Assembly (NCBI GenBank): GCA_013286235.1
Contig: JABDGE010000002.1
Coordinates: 21,436 to 85,435, forward strand
Direction of reading: 5' to 3'
Length of the DNA stretch: 64,000 bases
Origin: Bacteroidota bacterium
Lineage (GTDB): Bacteria; Bacteroidota; Bacteroidia; Sphingobacteriales; Sphingobacteriaceae
Below are positions 1-7,446 of this stretch, piece by piece; positions within the stretch are counted from its first letter, which is position 1, and the number at the start of each line of letters is the position of its first letter. The position numbers and the translations under genes are program-made. The notes under the pieces were generated by a model that saw only the letters and a program-made list of their open reading frames with translations, did no database searches and was not told where the DNA came from.

Positions 1-545
1 TTTGATGCGTCCGGTGGTTGCGACGGACTGGGGATGGCGTATTTAATAACGCCGGTGACGGAACGACTAATGGCCAGTTTGAAAATAGCAGCCGGTGTAA
101 CGAACGTGTACTGCAATGCCTGATAATTGTAAATGCCTATATTGTTAGTTTTTGTAAACGGAACGTGCTCCTTTTTATTAAACGGAACATCTTTAAGACT
201 GCGGGCATCTATAATGTTTTGCTGACACAGCTTCGTCGTCTTGTAATTAGGTATGCACATCAGGAAAATAGTATCCCGGGTCATTTTCAGTTTTACATAA
301 TTGTAGCTGCCGTTTTCCAATTGCAACTCCCCGCTGATAGATAGATAACCTTTCCAATCCTGGATGCCCGGCATTTTTTCCGGAAGTTTTACCTCTACCA
401 GGTCGTCCAGTTTATATTTATCCTTGCTGATCTGCGCTTCAAAAAACCGGTCGGACTTGAAAACACAATAGGCGTACGCCACAAAGTTTCCGTACAGGCT
501 AAACAAATGGAGCAGCAGCAGCGATATGGCGATTGTTCTTTTCAC
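1..545 (-). CDS. Small envelope protein, partial (3' end outside window)
   Basis: An open frame runs on the minus strand from a GTG at 545 off the left edge. It starts MKRTIAISLLLLHLF, a short hydrophobic signal or anchor, followed by a soluble part. Its core, with NYVKLKMTRDTIF and IPNYKTTKL, closely matches the protein at 6315-6836 (NYVKLKIANDTLY, VIPNNEKTRL), so the two are paralogues. An in-frame stop lies at 567-569 and no ATG lies between it and 545, so GTG is the best start. It follows the AhpD-like gene at 610 by 64 bases on the same strand and may belong to that transcript. I recognise no family; the function is unknown. The C-terminus is not in the window. Confidence 0.7.
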   Translation of the reverse strand, partial: MKRTIAISLLLLHLFSLYGNFVAYAYCVFKSDRFFEAQISKDKYKLDDLVEVKLPEKMPGIQDWKGYLSISGELQLENGSYNYVKLKMTRDTIFLMCIPNYKTTKLCQQNIIDARSLKDVPFNKKEHVPFTKTNNIGIYNYQALQYTFVTPAAIFKLAISRSVTGVIKYAIPSPSQPPDAS

Positions 546-609
546 TATTTGGGACTCGGCATTTACTTAATATAATCGGTACTGCCCGGTTTCTTTCCCG
601 GGCAGTATA

Positions 610-1188
610 TCACGATGTTTGCAATTCTTTTGTCAGCGTAACATTGATTGATGATGGTTTATACCCTTCACGGACGCGTTGTGCGCCCATCTTATCATAA
701 AATTCTTCATTATCAGGCTGCCAGGTATCCAATCCATCTACATAGCGGTTGTACATACAGAATGCAGCGGCAATAAGCACGGTATCGTGGATCTCAATAT
801 CTGTCGCGCCTTCCTTGCGTGCATCCTCGACTTCTTCGGCAGTTACATTCTTGCCGCCTAACTGCACGCTGGCGGCAATCCTTAGCAGCGCCCTGAGTTT
901 TTCGCTGATCGGGGCTGATTCCGGATCGGCCAATACCTGCTTTACGAGCGAGAGATCGCTATTTAACTGATGTTTGGCGATGGCGCTGTGCGAGCGAGTG
1001 CAAAAATTACAGGTATTGAGGTTGGATACATAGGAAGCGATTAGCTCGCGGTCACCGGCACTTAATGTGGGGTGCGGGTTATGTAATAGCACCTGGGCCA
1101 GGTTGCAAAGCGGCGCGGCGGTTTCGGGGCGGAACACAAACAGGCTCCTGATGCCCGGGTATTCGGTAGGAAGTTCAATATGTGGCAT
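610..1188 (-). CDS. AhpD-like / carboxymuconolactone decarboxylase family protein (copy 1)
   Basis: Predicted 192-residue cytosolic protein of the peroxidase-related AhpD-like family. The motif GDRELIASYVS...NTCNFCTRSH supplies the family's Glu, CxxC and His, which in AhpD form a redox-active disulfide and proton relay. The second half has the helical stretch EVEDARKEGATDIEIHDTVL shared with the two other copies nearby. An upstream ATG at 1221 exists, but the paralogues begin at the residue matching Met at 1188 (MPHIEL versus MAHIEL), so 1188 is preferred. It is probably the last of six co-oriented genes with the MFS transporter and the MetE-like protein. The family link is firm; the substrate (peroxide, disulfide or a carboxylic acid) is not known. 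Confidence 0.88.
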   Translation of the reverse strand: MPHIELPTEYPGIRSLFVFRPETAAPLCNLAQVLLHNPHPTLSAGDRELIASYVSNLNTCNFCTRSHSAIAKHQLNSDLSLVKQVLADPESAPISEKLRALLRIAASVQLGGKNVTAEEVEDARKEGATDIEIHDTVLIAAAFCMYNRYVDGLDTWQPDNEEFYDKMGAQRVREGYKPSSINVTLTKELQTS

Positions 1189-1230
1189 AATCTTGTTATT
1201 TAATGTGTTTTTAATGGTCAATAATTATTT

Positions 1231-1779
1231 TTACTTGTAAACGCTTGATTGATAGCCATCCAAGGCGCGTTGAGGCGCCCGGTCGACATAAAATTGGCGA
1301 TCGGCAGGCGCCCACGTCGCCAAACCGTCTACATAACGGTTGAACATGCAAAACGCGGCGGCTATCAAAACCGTGTCGTGGATCTCGGTATCGGTTGCGC
1401 CGTTTGCTCTCGCATGTTCTACCTGTTCGGGTGTAACGTTCTTCCCTCCTTTCTGAACACTGCCGGCAATGCTCAACAATGCCTTCATCTTTTCGGAAAT
1501 AGGCGAAGCGGCGAAATTTTCTTTTATGTCGTCAATCTGCCTCACGTTACATTCCAAATAATGGCCCGCGAGGGCGCCATGTACGTTCTGACAAAAAAAG
1601 CAGTCGTTTAAATACGATACATAAGTGGCTATCAACTCCCGCTCTCCCCTGCTTAAGCTATTATCGTCGCTGCGTAAAAGGACTTCGGCTAAGGCATTTA
1701 ACGGCGCCTCTGTTTCGGGGCGGTAGGCCATCAGCCCTCTTATTCCTGGTAATTCGTTATTTAGTTCAATATGTGCCAT
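1231..1779 (-). CDS. AhpD-like / carboxymuconolactone decarboxylase family protein (copy 2)
   Basis: A 182-residue protein with the same architecture as the copies at 610 and 3057: N-terminal HIELNNELPGIRGL, then GERELIATYVS, NDCFFCQNVH (CxxC plus His) and a C-terminal GATDTEIHDTVLIAAAF helix pair. Its first codons overlap the end of the MFS gene by 14 bases, which suggests translational coupling to the transporter. Family knowledge points to a thiol-dependent peroxidase or a decarboxylase-type fold acting in the cytosol. Three divergent paralogues kept in one operon suggest a hetero-oligomer or different substrates rather than simple redundancy; this is inference. Confidence 0.88.
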   Translation of the reverse strand: MAHIELNNELPGIRGLMAYRPETEAPLNALAEVLLRSDDNSLSRGERELIATYVSYLNDCFFCQNVHGALAGHYLECNVRQIDDIKENFAASPISEKMKALLSIAGSVQKGGKNVTPEQVEHARANGATDTEIHDTVLIAAAFCMFNRYVDGLATWAPADRQFYVDRAPQRALDGYQSSVYK

Positions 1780-3043
1780 CGGTTTCCATTTGTTTTGTGT
1801 GCTGCGTGGCCGGTTGTATGTTTTTTATCAGCACCACGGCCAGCAGCCCTATTATAAATATCAGTGAGAAAATGAACAGCGCGTTGCTGTATCCGCCCAA
1901 TGCTGTTACCAGCACACCAACCGTCAATACGGCCAGACCGGTAAACACCCGCCCGATGTTGAAGCAGAATCCAGTAGCCGAAGCTCGGATGCTTGTGTGA
2001 AAAAGCAAGGGGATATACAGTGATAAAACACCCTGGCTCACACCAAAAAATAGCGCAATAACTGCAATCTCGGGGTAAATGATCACAGAGAATGAACTGT
2101 TCGTTTTAAACAGCACGAAGGAGAGGGCGATGCACACGACAAAACTGGCGACAAGTGATCTCCTCAATCCCACAAGGTTAACCAGCCAGCCCGAAAAAAA
2201 ACCACCAGTCAGACCACCCATCCCTAAAAACATCATGCTTATGCCCCCTTCTTTATGTGCATCAGTGGCTAACAGGCTTTGTATCCAGGTAGGCGTCCAT
2301 GAAAATATGGCCCACATGCCAATAAGCATGGTCCCGAATATGACGGAGCCCGTGGCAAGCGCCGCAAGGTTTTCGGAGTGAAACAATCGGCTTTCGACCG
2401 TGGGCAAACTGGACCTGTCAGACCGGTCATTCAGCCACAGCTCCGATTCAGTTATGACCCAGTAGCCCGCAACGGCGATTGCTATGGGGATGATCCCTAT
2501 CATAAATCCCTCACGCCATGAGGATACCAGGTAACTGATCATGCCGGCTGAAAAGATACCAACCGGGACAGAAATTGACAGTATCCCCGTAACGATGGCC
2601 CTGTTTTTTTCGGGCCAAACCTCGCTTATCAGCGTGAACGATACCACCAGCAGGCCACCTGTGCCGACGCCGCTCAGGAAGCGGCATACTACTACGCACC
2701 ACCAGCTATTCATAAACCCGGTGAGCAATGTAAATATCCCGAAACAGGCAATAGACAATAAAAGGGATGCTTTCCGGCCGGTTTTATCGCTGATGACCCC
2801 CCAAAGGAAACCACCGGCCGCCCACCCGAAAATAAAGATGGAATTGATGTAGCCACTTATGTCATTGAGTTGGGCATCGCTTTGCCCTCCCCGTAATTCC
2901 TTCACCACGACCGGCAGGTAAACCGACATGAGCGTGGATACCACCCCACCGAACATGTTGCCTGCGAAACAGACGATAAATAAGGCCATCAGGTTAGTTG
3001 TGGTTGCCTTATCCTGTGTATTGATGCTTAATGTGCTTTTCAT
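1766..3043 (-). CDS. MFS transporter
   Basis: A 425-residue integral membrane protein with about twelve hydrophobic segments. The loop between helices 2 and 3 carries GVISDKTGRKASLL, the signature A-like motif of the major facilitator superfamily, and RFLSGVGTGGLLVVSFTLIS follows as helix 4. The sequence most resembles carboxylate/aromatic acid:H+ or sugar-acid symporters, judged from motif spacing only. It sits between AhpD-like copies 2 and 3 with 13 bases to the upstream gene and a 14-base overlap with the downstream one, so it is co-translated with them. A likely role is import or export of the compound handled by the AhpD-like and MetE-like enzymes; the substrate cannot be read from the sequence. 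Confidence 0.9.
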   Translation of the reverse strand: MKSTLSINTQDKATTTNLMALFIVCFAGNMFGGVVSTLMSVYLPVVVKELRGGQSDAQLNDISGYINSIFIFGWAAGGFLWGVISDKTGRKASLLLSIACFGIFTLLTGFMNSWWCVVVCRFLSGVGTGGLLVVSFTLISEVWPEKNRAIVTGILSISVPVGIFSAGMISYLVSSWREGFMIGIIPIAIAVAGYWVITESELWLNDRSDRSSLPTVESRLFHSENLAALATGSVIFGTMLIGMWAIFSWTPTWIQSLLATDAHKEGGISMMFLGMGGLTGGFFSGWLVNLVGLRRSLVASFVVCIALSFVLFKTNSSFSVIIYPEIAVIALFFGVSQGVLSLYIPLLFHTSIRASATGFCFNIGRVFTGLAVLTVGVLVTALGGYSNALFIFSLIFIIGLLAVVLIKNIQPATQHTKQMETDGTY

Positions 3044-3056
3044 GTGCTCAGTACCA

Positions 3057-3617
3057 TTATTTTTTTAGATGATCATAGCCTTGCGGCAGGCGTTGATAGC
3101 CATGGCTTACAATTCGTTCGGCCAATACAACATAGTACCCGGGCTCGGCGGGTAAGGCGGTGGCCAGGCCGTCGACGTACCGGTTGTACAGGCAAAACAG
3201 GGCCGCTATCAGCACCGTGTCGTGGATCTCAATGTCGCTGGCGCCTGCGTTTTTTGCACGGGTAATAACTTCGGCCGATACGGTTTTGGCATCCTTCCCG
3301 GTTAGTTTGGCAATGGTGAGTAAGGCTTTCATCTTTTCACTTACTGGCGCCGTCTCAATATCATGTTTAACAGCTGCTGCCGTTTCACTATCACCCATCA
3401 AAAGGTCCACTGCGGCTGTATGGGCCGTAGTGCAGAATTTGCAGCCGTTACCATGTGACACGACCGTCGCAAGGAGCTCGCGTTCGCCTTCGGTGAGCGT
3501 TGATGGCCCGCGTAACAATACCTGGGTTAAATCCCGTATAGGCTGCGCCGAATCCTTCCGGTATTCGAGCAAACCGGTTATACCCGGCAAATGGCCTTCA
3601 AGTGGAATGTATGGCAT
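3057..3617 (-). CDS. AhpD-like / carboxymuconolactone decarboxylase family protein (copy 3)
   Basis: A 186-residue paralogue of the proteins at 610 and 1231. Visible landmarks are MPYIPLEGHLPGITGL at the N-terminus, GERELLATVVS, NGCKFCTTAH (CxxC and His) and GASDIEIHDTVLIAALF. It lies 24 bases downstream of the MetE-like gene and 13 bases upstream of the MFS gene on the same strand. The start is an ATG whose position matches the starts of the other two copies. The fold and redox motif support a thiol-based reaction; the natural substrate is unknown. Confidence 0.88.
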   Translation of the reverse strand: MPYIPLEGHLPGITGLLEYRKDSAQPIRDLTQVLLRGPSTLTEGERELLATVVSHGNGCKFCTTAHTAAVDLLMGDSETAAAVKHDIETAPVSEKMKALLTIAKLTGKDAKTVSAEVITRAKNAGASDIEIHDTVLIAALFCLYNRYVDGLATALPAEPGYYVVLAERIVSHGYQRLPQGYDHLKK

Positions 3618-3641
3618 ATGTTGTGACTAAATAGTAAAAGC

Positions 3642-4712
3642 TTAAGCTGTTTCTTGCTGTTCGTGAATAAGTTGTGCCTCGGCCAATTTGGTGCCGTCAA
3701 CGCGCGCCTTAATTTTGGCAAATGCGGTTTCGCGCGTGGTTGAAACATCGTCGCAAAACGGCGAAAAGCCGCAGTCGTCCGTTGTGCCCAATTGGTCTAC
3801 CGGAATGTAATGCGCTGCTTCCAGCACCCGGTCGCGCACTTCTTCTTTGGTTTCCACTTTTGGGTTAAGTACGTCGATCACGCCGATAAAGGCTTTTTGA
3901 TTCGGTTTAAGGTATTGCTTTATCGTTTTTAAAACTTTTACGTGATCTGGTTCGCTCGCTAACTGCAGGTAAAAGCTGCCCACATTTAAATTGAAAAGCT
4001 GGGGTAAAAAGTCGGCATAATCAACATCAGCGCTATGGGTTGAGTCGTGGTCGCCGCCAGGGCATACATGCACCCCTAATTTCTCCCGGTCTGCTGCGCC
4101 AAAGCGATTAAAAACCTGGTTATTAACATCAATAAAATGTTTCAAAACGCCGCCCGAAGGATCAAGCTTCAGTGATAACCTGCCTTCGGTAAAATCCATT
4201 TGCACCTTGTAAGCGCCCTGTTCCAGGCATTGCCGGATGTCTTTTTCACACTCGTTCAACAAGTCGGTCATAAATTCAGCCTGGCTGTAGCCTTCTATGC
4301 CGCCTTGCGGATAGATCAAACTCAGCGCCGATGCGGAGATCACCGCTTGCTTAACCGGGAGCTTTGTTTGCTGTTGCGCTGCTTTCAAATACTTCACCGC
4401 GAAGTTACCGTACCTGAACGGGCCGCTGGTTATCAGGGGCAATTGCCGGGAATGGCCATCTTCGAAATTGATCGTCATACCTTCGGGGGACAAGTTGGTC
4501 AACCCTTCCAGCGGGTAGGTGGCAAAGCTCGACTTGGTTTGCTCGCCGTCTGTTATCACCGGGGATCCTGTTTGTTCAAACGCGCTTATAGTTTCACTGA
4601 TGGCCTTTTCATAAAGGCTTCTTAAATCGGCTCCGTTGGCCGGTGCCGTAATGGCGGCTATTAGTTCCGGGGTGCGTGGGATGCTGCCGATGGGTTCTGT
4701 AGCTAATTTCAT
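3642..4712 (-). CDS. MetE-core-like cobalamin-independent methyltransferase
   Basis: A 356-residue protein resembling the C-terminal catalytic barrel of cobalamin-independent methionine synthase, without the N-terminal barrel of full MetE (about 750 residues). The N-terminus has GSIPRTPEL and DGEQTKSSF, typical of the core family. Candidate zinc ligands are His215 and Cys217 (GVHVCPGGD), Glu254 (LASEPDHV) and Cys314 (TTDDCGFSPF). The known family moves a methyl group to a thiol such as homocysteine; the donor for core-only versions is often not methyl-folate. It lies 18 bases after the DUF3179 gene and 24 bases before AhpD-like copy 3. No other methionine-synthesis gene sits nearby, so a role in detoxifying or demethylating a specific compound is possible but unproven. 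Confidence 0.85.
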   Translation of the reverse strand: MKLATEPIGSIPRTPELIAAITAPANGADLRSLYEKAISETISAFEQTGSPVITDGEQTKSSFATYPLEGLTNLSPEGMTINFEDGHSRQLPLITSGPFRYGNFAVKYLKAAQQQTKLPVKQAVISASALSLIYPQGGIEGYSQAEFMTDLLNECEKDIRQCLEQGAYKVQMDFTEGRLSLKLDPSGGVLKHFIDVNNQVFNRFGAADREKLGVHVCPGGDHDSTHSADVDYADFLPQLFNLNVGSFYLQLASEPDHVKVLKTIKQYLKPNQKAFIGVIDVLNPKVETKEEVRDRVLEAAHYIPVDQLGTTDDCGFSPFCDDVSTTRETAFAKIKARVDGTKLAEAQLIHEQQETA

Positions 4713-4730
4713 AAGATTTGTACTTTAGTG

Positions 4731-5954
4731 TTAGTTTATAATTTCTGTTAAATATGGTCTTTGGGTATAGTGTTGCTGATACCTGGCTGTATTTGGGTGG
4801 AAAGTGCTCCAGGAATGCCAGAACTCCTGGTACGATTGTATAGTATTCAGCCGCTGCCCCCTCAGGGTCCCGCCAACACAAAGGCCATCCATGTTCCACG
4901 TTGAATGGGTGTTTTCGTCGATGATGGTATCGTTCAGCCCCTCTTCAAAATAGAGCACCATGCCGTTCAACTGCCTGTTGTACACATGAAAGGATGCACT
5001 GTCTTTCTCAAGAGCAAGCACCACCGGCATATCTGCCACTGCATCATCAATTACACCTGCCTTTGCTATCTCGTTCCAGTCGTATGCTTTTGAGGCACGG
5101 TTGCGGATTACGCCGATTACCCAGGATTTACGTTTCCAGGACGCGGAATCTCTTTTTTCGAGGCTGCTTTTCACGGTCCCGTCGTCATAATCTGCAAGAC
5201 CGGCATATTGCTTATTGAAGGTGGTATCCGGTTGCATCACAAAGGAGTTGGGATATTCCCGAAGCCAGGCCTGCAGGGTAAGCTGCTTACTTGGAAATTC
5301 TTTCAGGGCCGATCCTTTCAATTTGCCGGCTATTACTTTCCCTGTAGCCTGTTGCCACCAGCTTCCGGTTGCGGCGTCTTCAAACATGGCGTTGAAGTGA
5401 TCCATGCCTACCAGGCGGAAAGATTCCTTCCTTCCGTTTACAATAGGGCTGTAAACGCGGCCCGTTCTGCACACAGTACAATACGTAACCATTACCGGCA
5501 TGTTGCCGATGGTATCCATTACCTGGTGGTGGTAGCCGATAATCCGGATTGGATAAGCCTTCGCCTGCCCGTTGATCGCTACGCCGATCACCAGTTCATT
5601 TTTATCAGTGGTATCGGTATTCGAAGCCGCAAATCGCTTCTCTTTAGGCTGATGAAACATCTTATCCGCCTCAAAACGATAGTTGAAAAAGAAGAAAATA
5701 ACAGCATATAAGATTAAAGGTAAACTGCAGGATATCTTCATCCATGTTTTCCCGTTTTTAAAAACATGCAGCACGGGGACAATGATCAATGCCAGTCCCA
5801 GCACTCTTATCCATACGATATTACCGCTTATCCAGTAAGCGGCTGTGATCGTGTTCCGATACTGGCTGCCGGGGAACGGCATGATAAAATACACGCGAAG
5901 TATTTCAACTGCAAATAAAACTAGCAGGCCCGAGATCAATAGAAGTCTTTTCAT
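4731..5954 (-). CDS. DUF3179 domain membrane protein
   Basis: A 407-residue protein. The first ~110 residues hold several hydrophobic segments (MKRLLLISGLLVLFAVEIL and two or three more) that place it in the membrane. The rest is a DUF3179 domain: VIGVAINGQAKAYPIRI, then VTYCTVCRTGRVYSP with its Cys pair, and the family's late THSTWNMDG...G motif. The biochemical function of DUF3179 is unknown to me; the conserved Cys pair may be redox-active or bind a metal. It is the first of a run of minus-strand genes spaced by 18 bases or less, so its promoter (between about 5955 and 6100) probably drives the MetE-like/AhpD-like/MFS genes. No clear TAnnTTTG box was seen there. Confidence 0.85.
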   Translation of the reverse strand: MKRLLLISGLLVLFAVEILRVYFIMPFPGSQYRNTITAAYWISGNIVWIRVLGLALIIVPVLHVFKNGKTWMKISCSLPLILYAVIFFFFNYRFEADKMFHQPKEKRFAASNTDTTDKNELVIGVAINGQAKAYPIRIIGYHHQVMDTIGNMPVMVTYCTVCRTGRVYSPIVNGRKESFRLVGMDHFNAMFEDAATGSWWQQATGKVIAGKLKGSALKEFPSKQLTLQAWLREYPNSFVMQPDTTFNKQYAGLADYDDGTVKSSLEKRDSASWKRKSWVIGVIRNRASKAYDWNEIAKAGVIDDAVADMPVVLALEKDSASFHVYNRQLNGMVLYFEEGLNDTIIDENTHSTWNMDGLCVGGTLRGQRLNTIQSYQEFWHSWSTFHPNTARYQQHYTQRPYLTEIIN

Positions 5955-6314
5955 AAAGATTAATTAACGCGTAAATGATTTTTGGTAATTGGCTTAATAT
6001 TTCAATCTGCCGTAGGCAAATGAAATTTAGTCTGCAGTCTTCCGGGGCGGTTCGTCAGCAATGCTTACTTATTCATTGTATTAAATCAATCCGCCTGGCT
6101 GTAAAACAAGGATTTGGATTTGAAAGGCATACGGTCGATTAAGCCGGATAAGTAATTGCTGGATGGGTGGGGCTGTTCTGATCGTAATTGCGCTTAACAT
6201 TTGATTAAAGCTTTAACCCAATAACAGAGTTTGCCTTTAACAAATCGTTGATTCTTCGTTCCTACGACTGTAGTAAAGCCCTGGCCTGAACCAGGAAAAC
6301 ATTTAAGAAAGGGT
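5955..6314. other. Intergenic region, no gene seen
   Basis: About 360 bases lie between the DUF3179 gene and the next minus-strand gene. Frames here are short and unlike coding sequence. The region should hold the promoter of the operon starting at 5954, but I see no good match to the Bacteroidota consensus and no hairpin worth naming. Confidence 0.4.
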
Positions 6315-6836
6315 TTACGCGATTTCGGGAGGTTGGCCCGGTACGCCGGGCAAAGAATCGGTAGTAGCTGATACAGCATATCTACCGGCTGGCTTCTTGA
6401 TAGATGCAGGGATCCTTGCTAATTGATTTAACAAGGTATAATTTAATTCATTGTCGTTGAATTGTTTTGCAGTTGTATTATGCGATTTCTTATTTACCGG
6501 CACATCGGCAATTTGTTTATCAAGCACATTTTTAGATTGCACCAGCCGGGTTTTCTCGTTATTGGGAATGACATCTACATAGAGGGTGTCATTGGCAATT
6601 TTAAGCTTTACATAGTTGTAGCAATTGCCATTCACCTTAACCTGCCCGCTGATGGGCTGATAGTCGCCCGAACTCTCACTGTAGTAAAGTTGTGCGGGAA
6701 TTTTTATTTCGACCAGATCGGAAGCTTTATAAAGGTTTTGATCGATATGCTCGGTCATTGCGGCATCCGTCTTGTTCATGAAGTATTGAAACAACAAAAT
6801 GTATCCCCCCTGGTAAAACAGGAGGCATACAAGCAT
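6315..6836 (-). CDS. Small envelope protein, paralogue of the one at 1-545
   Basis: A 173-residue protein beginning with a hydrophobic segment (MLVCLLFYQGGYILLFQYF), then a soluble domain containing NYVKLKIANDTLYVDVIPN and VPVNKKSH. These match the partial protein at 1-545. Aligning the two suggests the true start may be a CTG at 6860 (giving LKKLFAIAM...), level with the GTG start of the paralogue; the first ATG is 6836. The C-terminal tail is proline-rich (PGVPGQPPEIA). I recognise no family. Its place upstream of the DUF3179 operon, with a paralogue downstream of it, suggests a link with that locus. Confidence 0.65.
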   Translation of the reverse strand: MLVCLLFYQGGYILLFQYFMNKTDAAMTEHIDQNLYKASDLVEIKIPAQLYYSESSGDYQPISGQVKVNGNCYNYVKLKIANDTLYVDVIPNNEKTRLVQSKNVLDKQIADVPVNKKSHNTTAKQFNDNELNYTLLNQLARIPASIKKPAGRYAVSATTDSLPGVPGQPPEIA

Positions 6837-7089
6837 TGCTATTGCGAATAACTTTTTCAGCTTAAGAGGTTTTATTGGTAACCGGAAATAAAAGTATTTT
6901 AAATAAATGAATTTTGCAAATTATGTTTTTTGAAAGAGCCCGGGGCAAGTCGGATTGAAAAACCGGTGCATTTTAAAAATAGGTTCTTTTTTAGCTATCA
7001 AACGATCGTTTGAGATAGGGTAATACAACATTGAAAAGACTGATTGGCTGATAATTGTAAGATTTTCGAACGGCTATCTGAAACTTTTT

Positions 7090-7119
7090 TTTGAGGCGTT
7101 GGCTGATTTGCTATATTTG
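7090..7119 (+). promoter_or_regulatory. Promoter of tRNA-Ser
   Basis: TTTG at 7090-7093 and TATATTTG at 7112-7119 are separated by 18 bases. This fits the Bacteroidota sigma consensus (TTTG, about 19, TAnnTTTG). Transcription would begin near 7125, about 45 bases before the mature tRNA. Confidence 0.7.
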
Positions 7120-7169
7120 CAGTCCCGAAAAAAAGGGGTTTTATTGGATTACGGCCGCAAGGCAAAAAT

Positions 7170-7256
7170 GGTGAGGTGCCTGAGAGGCCGAAAGGATCAG
7201 TTTGCTAAACTGACGTACGGGAAACTGTACCGAGGGTTCGAATCCCTCCCTCACCG
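7170..7256 (+). tRNA. tRNA-Ser (anticodon GCU)
   Basis: An 87-base class II tRNA. Acceptor arms GGTGAGG (7170-7176) and CCTCACC (7249-7255) pair fully, with discriminator G at 7256. The anticodon stem is TCAGT (7197-7201)/ACTGA (7209-7213) around loop TTGCTAA, giving anticodon GCT at 7204-7206, which reads serine codons AGC and AGU. A long variable arm (about 7214-7231) fits serine. The T arm is GAGGG-TTCGAAT-CCCTC (7232-7248). The 3' CCA is not encoded. Confidence 0.97.
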
Positions 7257-7272
7257 CAAACCCGGTTAATGT

Positions 7273-7299
7273 CCCTGCCAAACGGCAGGGCATTTTTGT
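7273..7299 (+). terminator. Intrinsic terminator after tRNA-Ser
   Basis: CCCTGCC (7273-7279), a four-base loop and GGCAGGG (7284-7290) form a perfect 7-bp stem followed by a T-rich stretch, 17 bases after the tRNA. Confidence 0.8.
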
Positions 7300-7446
7300 T
7301 TAGTGGCGTTTGCCAAACTTTGTTTGAGCAAAAAGCGGCTAAACAAAAACGTGAGTGAACGCAGCGAACGGCAATGAACGGGTTTAGCACCCCCTTCAAG
7401 GGATCAGCGAGCGCAGCGAGCTAATCCGTTAGAATTTGATCCTCTA

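Noticed and set aside
4609..4899. A 96-codon minus-strand frame
   Set aside because: It overlaps the ends of the DUF3179 and MetE-like genes in another frame and reads as low-complexity noise.
7205..7399. A 64-codon minus-strand frame ending GEGGIRTLGTVSRTSV
   Set aside because: It is the antisense of tRNA-Ser; this peptide is a well-known artefact of translating tRNA-Ser backwards.
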